A DNA stretch of 15,900 nucleotides, taken from positions 1 to 15,900 of the forward strand of contig JAUIEY010000024.1 of NCBI GenBank assembly GCA_030429685.1. The letters run 5' to 3'. This document shows positions 5,859 to 13,328 of the stretch, piece after piece; positions within the stretch are counted from its first letter, which is position 1; every line of letters begins with the position of its first letter. Origin of the DNA: Gammaproteobacteria bacterium (GTDB lineage: Bacteria > Pseudomonadota > Gammaproteobacteria > Steroidobacterales > GCA-2729495). Under the pieces are notes generated by a model. The model made no database searches, was not told the DNA's origin, and saw only the letters and a program-made list of their open reading frames with translations. Made by a program: the position numbers and the translations under genes.

Positions 5859-6302
5859 ATGTTTCGTGGACCTGCAAAAGTCACCCTTGATAGCAAAGGG
5901 AGGATGGCGATTCCGACTCGATATCGCGAGGCGGTTGCTGCCCGTTGTGAAGGCCATTTTGTTGCAACCATCGACCGTGACCCGTGCCTGCTGCTGTATC
6001 CCTTGCCGGACTGGGAAGAGGTCGAGCGCCGACTGATGCGCTTGCCGGCCAACAAGCCGGCAGTGCGCGCTTTCCAGCGCCGCATGGTGGGCCATGCGGT
6101 GGAAATGGAAATGGACAGCCACGGCAGGATTCTGATCTCGAAAGAGTTGCGCGATATCGCCGGACTGGATCGTCAGGCGATGCTGATTGGTCAGGGCAAC
6201 AAGTTTGAGCTTTGGGATGAAGGACGCTGGAACCAGTGGATGGATGAGAGCAGCAACGGCATTGCGGAATTGCCGGAAGAGCTCGAGTCAATACAGCTGT
6301 AA
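5859..6302 (+). CDS. mraZ: Transcriptional regulator MraZ
   Basis: MraZ is an AbrB-fold DNA-binding protein that forms a ring-like oligomer and represses its own dcw operon. From the ATG at 5859 the product is 147 residues (E. coli 152) and starts with the highly conserved MFRG. It contains both AbrB-like repeats. The first is VTLDSKGRMAIPTRYRE (about 7-23) with CLLLYPLPDWEEVERRL, and the second is VEMEMDSHGRILISKELRD (about 79-97) with NKFELWDEGRWNQWMDE. Each repeat carries the D-x3-GR core. The frame is open to a GTG at 5826, but that would add 11 residues not seen in the family and would start inside the operator. No good ribosome binding site lies 5-10 nt before 5859. It is the first gene of the dcw operon; 79 nt separate it from the chosen rsmH start. 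Confidence 0.95.
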   Translation: MFRGPAKVTLDSKGRMAIPTRYREAVAARCEGHFVATIDRDPCLLLYPLPDWEEVERRLMRLPANKPAVRAFQRRMVGHAVEMEMDSHGRILISKELRDIAGLDRQAMLIGQGNKFELWDEGRWNQWMDESSNGIAELPEELESIQL

Positions 6303-6310
6303 GGACCAAA

Positions 6311-6338
6311 ACCCGTCTGTTGAACAAGAGTGACGGGT
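6311..6338. repeat. Inverted repeat in the mraZ-rsmH gap
   Basis: ACCCGTC (6311-6317) and GACGGGT (6332-6338) form a perfect 7 bp stem with a 14 nt loop. No T run follows on the plus strand, so it is not an obvious terminator for mraZ. On the minus strand the stem is followed by TTTT, which resembles a weak terminator against antisense transcription. Function unknown. Confidence 0.4.
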
Positions 6339-6370
6339 AGCGGGGGCGAGGAAGCAGCGGTTAAGGCCGC

Positions 6371-6374
6371 GGAG
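6371..6374 (+). promoter_or_regulatory. Ribosome binding site deciding the rsmH start
   Basis: GGAG at 6371-6374 lies 7 nt before ATG at 6382 but only 1 nt before an in-frame GTG at 6376. The spacing favours the ATG. Confidence 0.6.
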
Positions 6375-6381
6375 CGTGCGG

Positions 6382-7320
6382 ATGAGTGCCGGGGAAGGCC
6401 AGCACGTTCCGGTACTGCGGGATGCGGTGCTGGAGCAGCTGGAGGTACGTGCAAACGGAACCTACATAGACGGCACTTTCGGTCGCGGCGGTCATAGCAG
6501 GGCAATTCTCGAACAACTGGGTTCAGGCGGCAGGTTGTTGGTGGTGGACCGCGACCCGCAGGCGTTACAGGCCGCCACTCAACTGGCGGCTGCAGACGCG
6601 CGGGTTACGGCGGTGGCGGGAAGTTTCGGAGAAATCGGTGCAATTGCTTCAGCGCACGGCGTGTTCGGCGAAGTGGACGGCATTGTTCTCGATCTTGGCG
6701 TGTCTTCACCACAACTTGATGACGCGGAACGTGGTTTCAGTTTTTTGCGGGACGGACCGCTCGACATGCGGATGGATCCATCGGCGGGCATGTCGGCAGA
6801 AGACTGGCTTAACAGCGCCGCCGAAAAAGATATGGCCAGGGTAATTGCCCGCTATGGAGAGGAACGTAACGCGCGAAGGATCGCGCGGGCCATCTGCAAC
6901 GCAAGAACGCAACAAAGAATAAGCCGAACACGGCAGCTGGCGGAACTTATAGAACACGTCATGCCGCGGCGGGGGAAAGGGAAGCACCCGGCCACCAAGA
7001 CATTTCAGGCGGTGCGGATACATATAAATAATGAGCTTGGCGAATTGCAGTCTTTTCTGGGTAACGTATTAGCTGTGCTGCGGCTCAACGGCCGGCTGTG
7101 CATCATCAGCTTTCACTCGCTGGAAGACCGGCTGGTGAAACGTTTTCTGCGTGACAATTCCCGGGTAGATCCGGAACTGGCGCGATTGCCTGTAATTCCT
7201 GACGCGGCGCAGCCGCGCATGACTATTGCCGGCGGCGCGATCCGCCCGACGGCTGCCGAAGCCGAACGCAATCCGCGTGCCCGCAGCGCGGTACTCAGAA
7301 CGGGTGTCAGATGCCGATGA
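6382..7320 (+). CDS. rsmH: 16S rRNA (cytosine(1402)-N4)-methyltransferase (MraW)
   Basis: RsmH transfers a methyl group from S-adenosylmethionine to N4 of C1402 in 16S rRNA, complementing RsmI encoded about 1.1 kb upstream. The product is 312 residues from ATG 6382, the usual length (E. coli 313). Visible motifs are HVPVLRDAVLEQL, the SAM-binding YIDGTFGRGGHSRAIL at about 28-43, VVDRDPQAL, LDLGVSSPQLDDAERGFSF and GPLDMRMDP. Further on come YGEERNARRIARAI, HPATKTFQAVRI, IISFHSLEDRLVKRF and the C-terminal NPRARSAVLR. The start was chosen over GTG 6376 on ribosome binding site spacing. It overlaps the start of ftsL by 10 nt (or 4 nt if ftsL begins at 7317). Confidence 0.97.
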   Translation: MSAGEGQHVPVLRDAVLEQLEVRANGTYIDGTFGRGGHSRAILEQLGSGGRLLVVDRDPQALQAATQLAAADARVTAVAGSFGEIGAIASAHGVFGEVDGIVLDLGVSSPQLDDAERGFSFLRDGPLDMRMDPSAGMSAEDWLNSAAEKDMARVIARYGEERNARRIARAICNARTQQRISRTRQLAELIEHVMPRRGKGKHPATKTFQAVRIHINNELGELQSFLGNVLAVLRLNGRLCIISFHSLEDRLVKRFLRDNSRVDPELARLPVIPDAAQPRMTIAGGAIRPTAAEAERNPRARSAVLRTGVRCR

Positions 7321-7595
7321 ACATCAGCCGGCGGCAATTGGTGACAGTGGTCGTGCTGGGGTGCGCGGTAATTGTGTCAGCCATTGCGTCCGTGTATGCC
7401 CGTCACGAAAGCCGGCGGCAATTTGTGCTGCTGCAGAAGCTGACTGCCGAACGTGATGCTTTGGAAGTGGAATGGGGCAGGTTGCAGATAGAGCAAAGCG
7501 CCTGGTCGGGTCATGCGAGGGTAGAGGAACTGGCACGCAAGAAAATGAGCATGCGCATGCCCTCGGCTGCGGAGATCGAGGTGATACGGCAATGA
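7311..7595 (+). CDS. ftsL: Cell division protein FtsL
   Basis: FtsL is a bitopic inner-membrane protein that forms the FtsQLB complex and activates the FtsWI septal synthase. The 94-residue product has a very short cytoplasmic tail (MPMNISRRQ) and one membrane segment at about 10-28 (LVTVVVLGCAVIVSAIASV). The periplasmic coiled coil follows at about 30-70, with heptad-like ESRRQFVLLQKLTAERDALEVEWGRLQIEQ. It ends in RVEELARKKMSMRMPS, the typical FtsL C-terminal element. It is recognised by position between rsmH and ftsI as much as by sequence, since this family is poorly conserved. The start at 7311 overlaps rsmH; an in-frame ATG at 7317 forms an ATGA overlap and is an alternative. E. coli FtsL is longer (121 aa), mainly in the cytoplasmic tail. 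Confidence 0.93.
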   Translation: MPMNISRRQLVTVVVLGCAVIVSAIASVYARHESRRQFVLLQKLTAERDALEVEWGRLQIEQSAWSGHARVEELARKKMSMRMPSAAEIEVIRQ

Positions 7596-7605
7596 GGGGC
7601 GGTCT

Positions 7606-9339
7606 GTGAGAAGGCGGCGCCTCAGCAAGCGTGATACGCAGAAAATATTCAGCGGCCGCAGCCACTTTGCGCTCGGCGTGCTGGCGTTGGGCGCGCTGCT
7701 GCTGCTGGGCCGGGCGGTGCACCTGCAGGTGGTGGAGCAGGATTTCCTGCACAGCCAGGCGGCCAAACGGCAGGTTCGCACCATTAATTTGGCAGCACAT
7801 CGCGGCACTATCACCGACCGCAACGGCGAGGCACTGGCAGTCAGTACACCGGTGGATAGTGTCGTGGTGGACCCCGGCGAGTTGCTCGCTGCAACCGAGC
7901 AGATTCCGCAACTGGCGCGCCTGCTTGGCGTGAATCGCGAGCAGTTGAGCGCCCGCTTAAGCCGCAATGCGCAACGCAATTTCCTGTATCTAAAACGGCA
8001 CATGAACCCGGCCGAGGCGGCACGCATTGCCGAGGCAAACATTGCCGGTGTTCGTCTGGAACGCGAATACCATCGTTACTACCCGGCCGCGGAAGTTACT
8101 GGTCACCTGATCGGTTTTACCGACATTGACGACGTCGGTCAGGAGGGGGTCGAGCTGGCATTTGATCACCGGCTGGCTGACCGGCCCGGCAAAAAGCGTG
8201 TGCTCATTGATCGATATGGCCGCTCGGTCGATGACATTGAACGCATTGCGGCGCCGCAGCCGGGGCAGGATATTGTTACCAGCATTGATCTGCGCATCCA
8301 GTACCTGGCCTATCGCGAGCTTAAAAAGGCGGTGCGGCAGCACCAGGCCAAGAGCGGTTCGGCGGTCGTGGTGGACGTGAGCAGCGGTGAAGTGCTGGCG
8401 CTGGTAAACCAGCCCAGCTACAACCCCAATGACCGTGCGCAGCTGCGCGCTAACCGTTACCGCAATCGTGCAATAACCGACATCTTTGAGCCGGGATCCA
8501 GTTTTAAACCACTGGTGGTCGCGGCGGCACTGGAATCCGGCATCTACACTAGCGACAGTCGCATTGATACCAGTCCGGGCTATATTCAGGTCGGGGCAAA
8601 AAAAATCGAGGATGACGAGAATCTCGGTCGCATCGGGCTGGGCACCATTCTTGCCAAGTCGAGCAATGTTGGTGCATCCAAAATTGCCCTGTCACTGCAG
8701 CCGGATCAGCTCTGGCAGGTACTGGCGGATTTTGGCCTGGGCTCGCCGACGGACAGTGGATTTCCGGGCGAATCGGCCGGCCTGCTTAGTCATTTCGGCA
8801 ACTGGCGACCGCTCAGTCAGGCAACGCTTGCCTACGGTTACGGCCTGTCCGTTACCCCGCTGCAACTGGCGCAGGCATACGCCGTATTGGGCGCACGCGG
8901 ACTGCAACGCCCGGTTTCACTGCTGCGCCTGAATCAGCCGCCGATACCGCGGCGGATCATCAGCGAAAAGAATGCTGACAGCGTGCTGGCATTGATGGAG
9001 CAGGTGATCGCGCCGGACGGTACCGGCTGGCGTGCCGCGGTTCCCGGCTATCGGGTAGCCGGCAAAACCGGTACAACCCTCAAATTCACCAGCGGTGGTT
9101 ATTCGGAAGACCGCTACACATCAATATTTGCCGGGCTGGCGCCCGCCAGCAATCCGCAGCTTGCGGTGGTGGTTGTGATCGATGAGCCGAATGCCGGTGA
9201 ATACTATGGTGGCAAGGTCGCAGCGCCGGTTTTCTCCAGCATCGTTGCCGGTGCTGCGCGCATTCTTGCGATTCCGCCCGATGCGTTGCGCGACCAGCAG
9301 GGTGACGGGCAGGGACTGACAGTGGCAGTACGCGAATGA
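7606..9339 (+). CDS. ftsI: Peptidoglycan D,D-transpeptidase FtsI (PBP3)
   Basis: FtsI is the class B penicillin-binding protein that cross-links septal peptidoglycan made by FtsW. The 577-residue product (E. coli 588) has a short basic cytoplasmic tail (MRRRRLSKRD) and a membrane anchor at about 20-38. A pedestal domain follows with RGTITDRNGEALAVS at 66-80 and YYPAAEVTGHLIGFTD at 158-173, then the transpeptidase domain. The three active-site motifs are intact: S298-S-F-K301 (nucleophile Ser298) in FEPGSSFKP, S352-S-N354 in KSSNVGASK, and K487-T-G489 in AGKTGTT. The GTG start is preceded by GAGGGG at a suitable distance. There are 10 nt between the ftsL stop and this start, and the stop overlaps murE as ATGA. 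It is the expected beta-lactam target for septation. Confidence 0.98.
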   Translation: MRRRRLSKRDTQKIFSGRSHFALGVLALGALLLLGRAVHLQVVEQDFLHSQAAKRQVRTINLAAHRGTITDRNGEALAVSTPVDSVVVDPGELLAATEQIPQLARLLGVNREQLSARLSRNAQRNFLYLKRHMNPAEAARIAEANIAGVRLEREYHRYYPAAEVTGHLIGFTDIDDVGQEGVELAFDHRLADRPGKKRVLIDRYGRSVDDIERIAAPQPGQDIVTSIDLRIQYLAYRELKKAVRQHQAKSGSAVVVDVSSGEVLALVNQPSYNPNDRAQLRANRYRNRAITDIFEPGSSFKPLVVAAALESGIYTSDSRIDTSPGYIQVGAKKIEDDENLGRIGLGTILAKSSNVGASKIALSLQPDQLWQVLADFGLGSPTDSGFPGESAGLLSHFGNWRPLSQATLAYGYGLSVTPLQLAQAYAVLGARGLQRPVSLLRLNQPPIPRRIISEKNADSVLALMEQVIAPDGTGWRAAVPGYRVAGKTGTTLKFTSGGYSEDRYTSIFAGLAPASNPQLAVVVVIDEPNAGEYYGGKVAAPVFSSIVAGAARILAIPPDALRDQQGDGQGLTVAVRE

Positions 9340-10838
9340 TGTCGGTGGCCGACAGTCAGGCCCGTCTGGGGCAGCTATTCAGCGGGCTGGATGCTGCCCA
9401 TGCCGATATTCGCGTCAGTGATATCACCACGCATAGTGCGAACGTGGCCGCGGGTGGATTGTTTCTGGCCTGTCAGGGTTACAACGGGCATGGCCTCGAC
9501 CACCTCGACAAGGCGCTTGGCGCCAAGCCCGCCGTGGTGGCATGGGAGCCGGGTGCTGCCATTGCCGAGCCGGAACTGCCGGATGACGTTGTCGGTCTGC
9601 GCGTTGCCGGGCTCGGCGCGCAGGTGGGTGAAATTGCCGATCGCTTTTTTGGCCAGCCTTCCGTGCAATTGCGTGTTACCGGAGTGACCGGTACCAATGG
9701 CAAGACCACCACAGCCTGGCTGGCGGCACATGCGTTGCAGCGACTGGGTCAGCAGGCAGCCTACATGGGTACGCTGGGATACGGCATCGGCGATCGCCTG
9801 GCCGACACACAACTGACAACCCCGCCGTGTATCACGGTGCACCGTCGCTTGCGGGAGCTGGCGGCGCAGGGTGCCGCATGCGTGGTCATGGAAGTTTCGT
9901 CACACGGTCTTGATCAGGGTCGCATTGACGGCGTGCATATTCGTTCCGCTGCATTTACCAACCTGAGCCGCGACCATCTCGATTATCACGGCGACATGGC
10001 GGCGTACGGTCGCGCTAAGGCGACACTGTTTCGCCGCAGCGGTCTGGAATCCGCGGTGGTGAATATTGGCGACAACTTTGGCAGGGAACTGGCTGCCAGT
10101 CTGGACAACAACATTGACCTGATCAGTGTTGCGCTGGGCAATGCTGACGCAGCGAGCCGGGCGCGCCTGCGAGCTGAATTGCTGGCAACCGGTCCTGCCG
10201 GTCTGCGGCTGCGCTTTAGCGGCGATTTCGGCACCGCCGAACTGGTCAGTCCGATGTGGGGCGCATTCAACGCCGAAAACCTGCTGGTGGCGGCCGGGAT
10301 TTTGCTGGCCCAGGGCTTTGCTCTCGATGCAGTGGTCGGCGCGCTGAGTCATTGTGCTGCACCGCCCGGCCGCATGCAGGTGGTGCGTGGGCAGGACCGA
10401 CCGCTGGCGGTGGTGGATTTTGCGCACACACCCGATGCGCTTGGCAAAGCACTGCAGGCTGTTCGTGAGCACTGCGACGGACGCGTCTGGGTGGTGTTCG
10501 GTTGCGGCGGTGAGCGCGACCAGGGCAAGCGAGCCCAGATGGCCGCGATCGCCGAGCAATTTGCAGATTGCGTTGTCGTGACCAGCGACAACCCGCGTCG
10601 TGAAGACCCGCAGGCGATTGTTGATGCTGTCTGCGCCGGCCTGACTGCGCCAGCCGAAGTGCATGTCGAGCTCGACCGGGCTGCCGCCATTCGCTTTGCA
10701 CTGGATTCTGCCGCCGCCAATGATGCGGTGCTAATCGCCGGCAAAGGCAGTGAGGACTATCAGCTTATCGGTGATCAGCGGCTGCAGTTCTCGGACATTG
10801 CCGTGGCCACCGGTTATCTGCAGGGAGCCGCATCATGA
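9336..10838 (+). CDS. murE: UDP-MurNAc-L-Ala-D-Glu:meso-2,6-diaminopimelate ligase
   Basis: MurE adds the third stem-peptide residue to the cytoplasmic peptidoglycan precursor using ATP. The 500-residue protein has the three Mur-ligase domains: an N-terminal UDP-binding domain with VSDITTHSANVAAGGLFLACQG (about 27-48), and a central ATPase with the P-loop GTNGKTT at 119-125. EVSSHGLDQGR and FTNLSRDHLDYHGD come next, then YGRAKATLF, whose Lys228 is the probable carbamylated residue. The C-terminal domain contains VVDFAHTPDAL and FGCGGERDQGKR. Its DNPR motif at 418-421 is the signature of DAP-specific rather than lysine-specific MurE. The ATGATG start overlaps the ftsI stop; no strong ribosome binding site is visible, so translational coupling is likely. 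Its stop overlaps murF in the same way. Confidence 0.97.
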   Translation: MMSVADSQARLGQLFSGLDAAHADIRVSDITTHSANVAAGGLFLACQGYNGHGLDHLDKALGAKPAVVAWEPGAAIAEPELPDDVVGLRVAGLGAQVGEIADRFFGQPSVQLRVTGVTGTNGKTTTAWLAAHALQRLGQQAAYMGTLGYGIGDRLADTQLTTPPCITVHRRLRELAAQGAACVVMEVSSHGLDQGRIDGVHIRSAAFTNLSRDHLDYHGDMAAYGRAKATLFRRSGLESAVVNIGDNFGRELAASLDNNIDLISVALGNADAASRARLRAELLATGPAGLRLRFSGDFGTAELVSPMWGAFNAENLLVAAGILLAQGFALDAVVGALSHCAAPPGRMQVVRGQDRPLAVVDFAHTPDALGKALQAVREHCDGRVWVVFGCGGERDQGKRAQMAAIAEQFADCVVVTSDNPRREDPQAIVDAVCAGLTAPAEVHVELDRAAAIRFALDSAAANDAVLIAGKGSEDYQLIGDQRLQFSDIAVATGYLQGAAS

Positions 10839-12226
10839 TGACCACCCTGACGGATCTCAGCGCCATAGTCGGCGGTACCCTGCACGGTGCCGACGCGCCC
10901 TTTAGTGCGGTCAGCACGGACACTCGCACCCTTGGCCAGGGCGAGGTGTTCTTTGCTTTGCGCGGCGCGCGCTTCAATGCAGCTGAATTCGTTGCTCAGG
11001 CTGCGGAGCTGGGTGCCGCCGGTGCCGTGGTTGACCAGCCGGTTGCGACCGAACTGCCGCGTATTGCCGTCAGCGATACCCGCATCGCACTTGCTGACTT
11101 TGCGCGCGAATGGCGTAAACGCCGCGGTGTCAGCCTGATCGGCATTACTGGCAGCAACGGCAAAACCACTGTCAAAGAGCTGACCGCCGGCATTTGCCGT
11201 GTCGCTTTTGCCGACGAAGCGGTGCTGGCTACCGCGGGAAATTTTAATAATGAGATCGGTTTGCCGCTCACGCTGTTGCGGCTGCGCGATCAGCACAACG
11301 TTGCGGTGGTCGAGATGGGCGCGAGTCAGCCGGGTGATATCAGCCTGCTGGCGGACATTGCCCTGCCGGACGTTGCAGTGATTACCAATGTAGCGCGCGC
11401 ACACATAGAAGGTTTCGGCAGCATCGAAACCGTCGCCCGGACCAAGGGCGAAATGCTCGACAAGCTCGCGGCGACCGGCACTGCAGTGCTGAATCACGAT
11501 GACGTATTTTTCACTCGCTGGCAGCAGCGTGCCGCGGCGGCGCGCATCGTCAGTTTTGGTTTGTCAGCCGCAGCTGACTACCGGGCCGACAATATTCAGC
11601 CGGTGGTGCGCAAGGGGCGCCCTGGTTTTGAGTTGCACTGTCCCGCCGGCGCTGTGGCGGTGGTACTGCCGCTGGCCGGCCGGCACAACGTCGTCAATGC
11701 ACTCGCTGCCGCTGCTGCGGCCATGGCAGCCGGCGCCACCCTCGAGCATGTCAGGGCGGGACTGGCAATGGCGCAGAACGTGCCAGGCCGGTTGCGCGCT
11801 TTTCGCGGTCCGGCAGGAGCGATGATTTTTGACGATAGCTATAACGCCAACCCGGACTCAGTAGCGGCAGCCATTGCCGCCATGGCGGAGTTCAAAGGAG
11901 AAGCGTGGCTGTTGCTGGGTGACATGGGCGAGTTGGGTGAGGATGCCGTCGAACTGCATCAGGAAACCGGGCGGCTGGCGCGTGAATCCGGTGCGGCCGG
12001 CCTGCTGTGTATCGGCGAACTGGGCAAGGAAATCGGTGCCGGGTTTGGCCCCGGTGCGCGCTGGTTCAAATCCCAGGCAGAACTGGAAGCGGCGTTGCGT
12101 GACGAGTTGATCCGCGGTCGCAATGTGCTGATCAAGGCATCGCGTTTTATGGGTCTGGACCGGCTGGTGGCGTCGCTGGAGACCGCAGCAGCTGAAGCGG
12201 CGGCAGCCGGCAAGGGAGAGGACTGA
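10835..12226 (+). CDS. murF: UDP-MurNAc-tripeptide:D-alanyl-D-alanine ligase
   Basis: MurF joins D-Ala-D-Ala to the precursor tripeptide, completing UDP-MurNAc-pentapeptide. The 463-residue protein has an N-terminal substrate-binding domain with FSAVSTDTRTLGQGEVFFALRG (about 23-44) and the P-loop GITGSNGKTTVKE at about 103-115. NFNNEIGLPLTLL, VVEMGASQPGDI, AVITNVARAHIEGFGS and the carbamylation-type KGEML follow. The C-terminal domain includes PGRLRAFRG, IFDDSYNANPDSV and LLLGDMGELGEDA, characteristic of MurF. GGGAG at 10823-10827 is 7 nt before ATG 10835, supporting that start over ATG 10838. It overlaps murE by ATGA and is followed 3 nt later by mraY. Confidence 0.97.
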   Translation: MMTTLTDLSAIVGGTLHGADAPFSAVSTDTRTLGQGEVFFALRGARFNAAEFVAQAAELGAAGAVVDQPVATELPRIAVSDTRIALADFAREWRKRRGVSLIGITGSNGKTTVKELTAGICRVAFADEAVLATAGNFNNEIGLPLTLLRLRDQHNVAVVEMGASQPGDISLLADIALPDVAVITNVARAHIEGFGSIETVARTKGEMLDKLAATGTAVLNHDDVFFTRWQQRAAAARIVSFGLSAAADYRADNIQPVVRKGRPGFELHCPAGAVAVVLPLAGRHNVVNALAAAAAAMAAGATLEHVRAGLAMAQNVPGRLRAFRGPAGAMIFDDSYNANPDSVAAAIAAMAEFKGEAWLLLGDMGELGEDAVELHQETGRLARESGAAGLLCIGELGKEIGAGFGPGARWFKSQAELEAALRDELIRGRNVLIKASRFMGLDRLVASLETAAAEAAAAGKGED

Positions 12227-12229
12227 AAC

Positions 12230-13312
12230 ATGTTGCTTTATCTGGCGGACTACCTGACGCAACTGTATTCCGGGTTCAATGCATTCACTTATATAACCCT
12301 GCGCGCCATCATGGGTGCGCTGACCGCGCTGATCATGTCTTTCGTGCTCGGGCCGGTGCTGATTCGCCGTTTGATTACCCGGCAGATCGGCCAGACGGTG
12401 CGTACCGATGGCCCCGAGAGTCACCTGCCGAAAACCGGCACACCAACCATGGGCGGCGCGCTGATACTGGCTGCTATTGTAATCAGTACGTTGCTGTGGG
12501 CTGACCTCAGCAGTGCCTACGTCTGGATCGTGCTCGGTGTAACCACCGGATTCGGTGTAATCGGCTGGATCGATGACTACCGCAAACTGATACTGCGCGA
12601 CCCGGAGGGTATGCCGGCGCGCTGGAAATTTCTGGCGCAATCCGTGGTCGGCCTGGTGGCGGCGGTGACTTTGTACCGGCTTGCCGACTCGCCGGTGGAG
12701 ACGTCTCTGCTGATTCCTTATTTCAAGGATCTGGCGATTCCGCTGGGTGCGGGCTTTATGCTGCTTACCTATCTGGTCATTGTTGGCACCAGCAACGCAG
12801 TCAACCTGACGGACGGCCTGGACGGACTGGCAGTGATGCCGTCGGTGCTGGTCGGTGGTGCGCTGGGTATATTTTCCTATGTTGCCGGCAATGTGATTTT
12901 TGCCGATTACCTCGGCATTCCGTATGTCGCCGGTGCCGGTGAAATGATGGTTTTCTGTGCGGCCCTGAGCGGTGCCGGGCTGGGGTTTCTCTGGTTCAAC
13001 ACCTATCCGGCGCAGGTGTTCATGGGCGACATCGGCGCGCTGGCGCTGGGCGCCGCACTCGGCACAGTTGCGGTAATCGTGCGTCAGGAACTGGTGCTGG
13101 CCATCATGGGCGGCCTGTTTGTCATCGAGACTGTTTCGGTGATTATCCAGGTGGCTTCGTTCAAGCTGACCGGCAAGCGCGTATTCAAAATGGCGCCGCT
13201 GCATCATCACTATGAACTCAAGGGCTGGGCAGAGCCTAAAGTCATCGTGCGCTTCTGGATCATTACCGTCATTCTGGTGCTGGTCGGTCTCGCCAGCCTG
13301 AAGATTCGCTAG
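12230..13312 (+). CDS. mraY: Phospho-N-acetylmuramoyl-pentapeptide-transferase
   Basis: MraY is a polytopic inner-membrane enzyme that transfers phospho-MurNAc-pentapeptide to undecaprenyl phosphate, forming lipid I. The product is 360 residues, the same length as E. coli MraY, with about ten hydrophobic segments. Catalytic and signature residues are intact: the Asp pair D115-D116 in GWIDDYRK, NLTDGLDGLA at 192-201, Asp267 in VFMGDIGALALG, and the HHH motif at 325-327 in MAPLHHHYELKGW. The N-terminal HLPKTGTPTMGGALI is also typical. The start ATG follows GGGAGAGGA (12214-12222) at good spacing. It sits 3 nt after murF and 16 nt before murD. Confidence 0.98.
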   Translation: MLLYLADYLTQLYSGFNAFTYITLRAIMGALTALIMSFVLGPVLIRRLITRQIGQTVRTDGPESHLPKTGTPTMGGALILAAIVISTLLWADLSSAYVWIVLGVTTGFGVIGWIDDYRKLILRDPEGMPARWKFLAQSVVGLVAAVTLYRLADSPVETSLLIPYFKDLAIPLGAGFMLLTYLVIVGTSNAVNLTDGLDGLAVMPSVLVGGALGIFSYVAGNVIFADYLGIPYVAGAGEMMVFCAALSGAGLGFLWFNTYPAQVFMGDIGALALGAALGTVAVIVRQELVLAIMGGLFVIETVSVIIQVASFKLTGKRVFKMAPLHHHYELKGWAEPKVIVRFWIITVILVLVGLASLKIR

Positions 13313-13328
13313 GCGGAGCAGCAGCGCA

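Noticed and set aside
9900..10664. A 254-codon minus-strand frame inside murE
   Set aside because: It is antisense to conserved Mur-ligase motifs, shows no domain or ribosome binding site, and has biased composition typical of shadow frames.
11858..13210. A 450-codon open frame on the minus strand opposite murF and mraY
   Set aside because: It lies wholly opposite two unmistakable genes, its translation is rich in His, Gln and Arg as expected for a shadow of G+C-rich coding DNA, and it has no recognisable domain.
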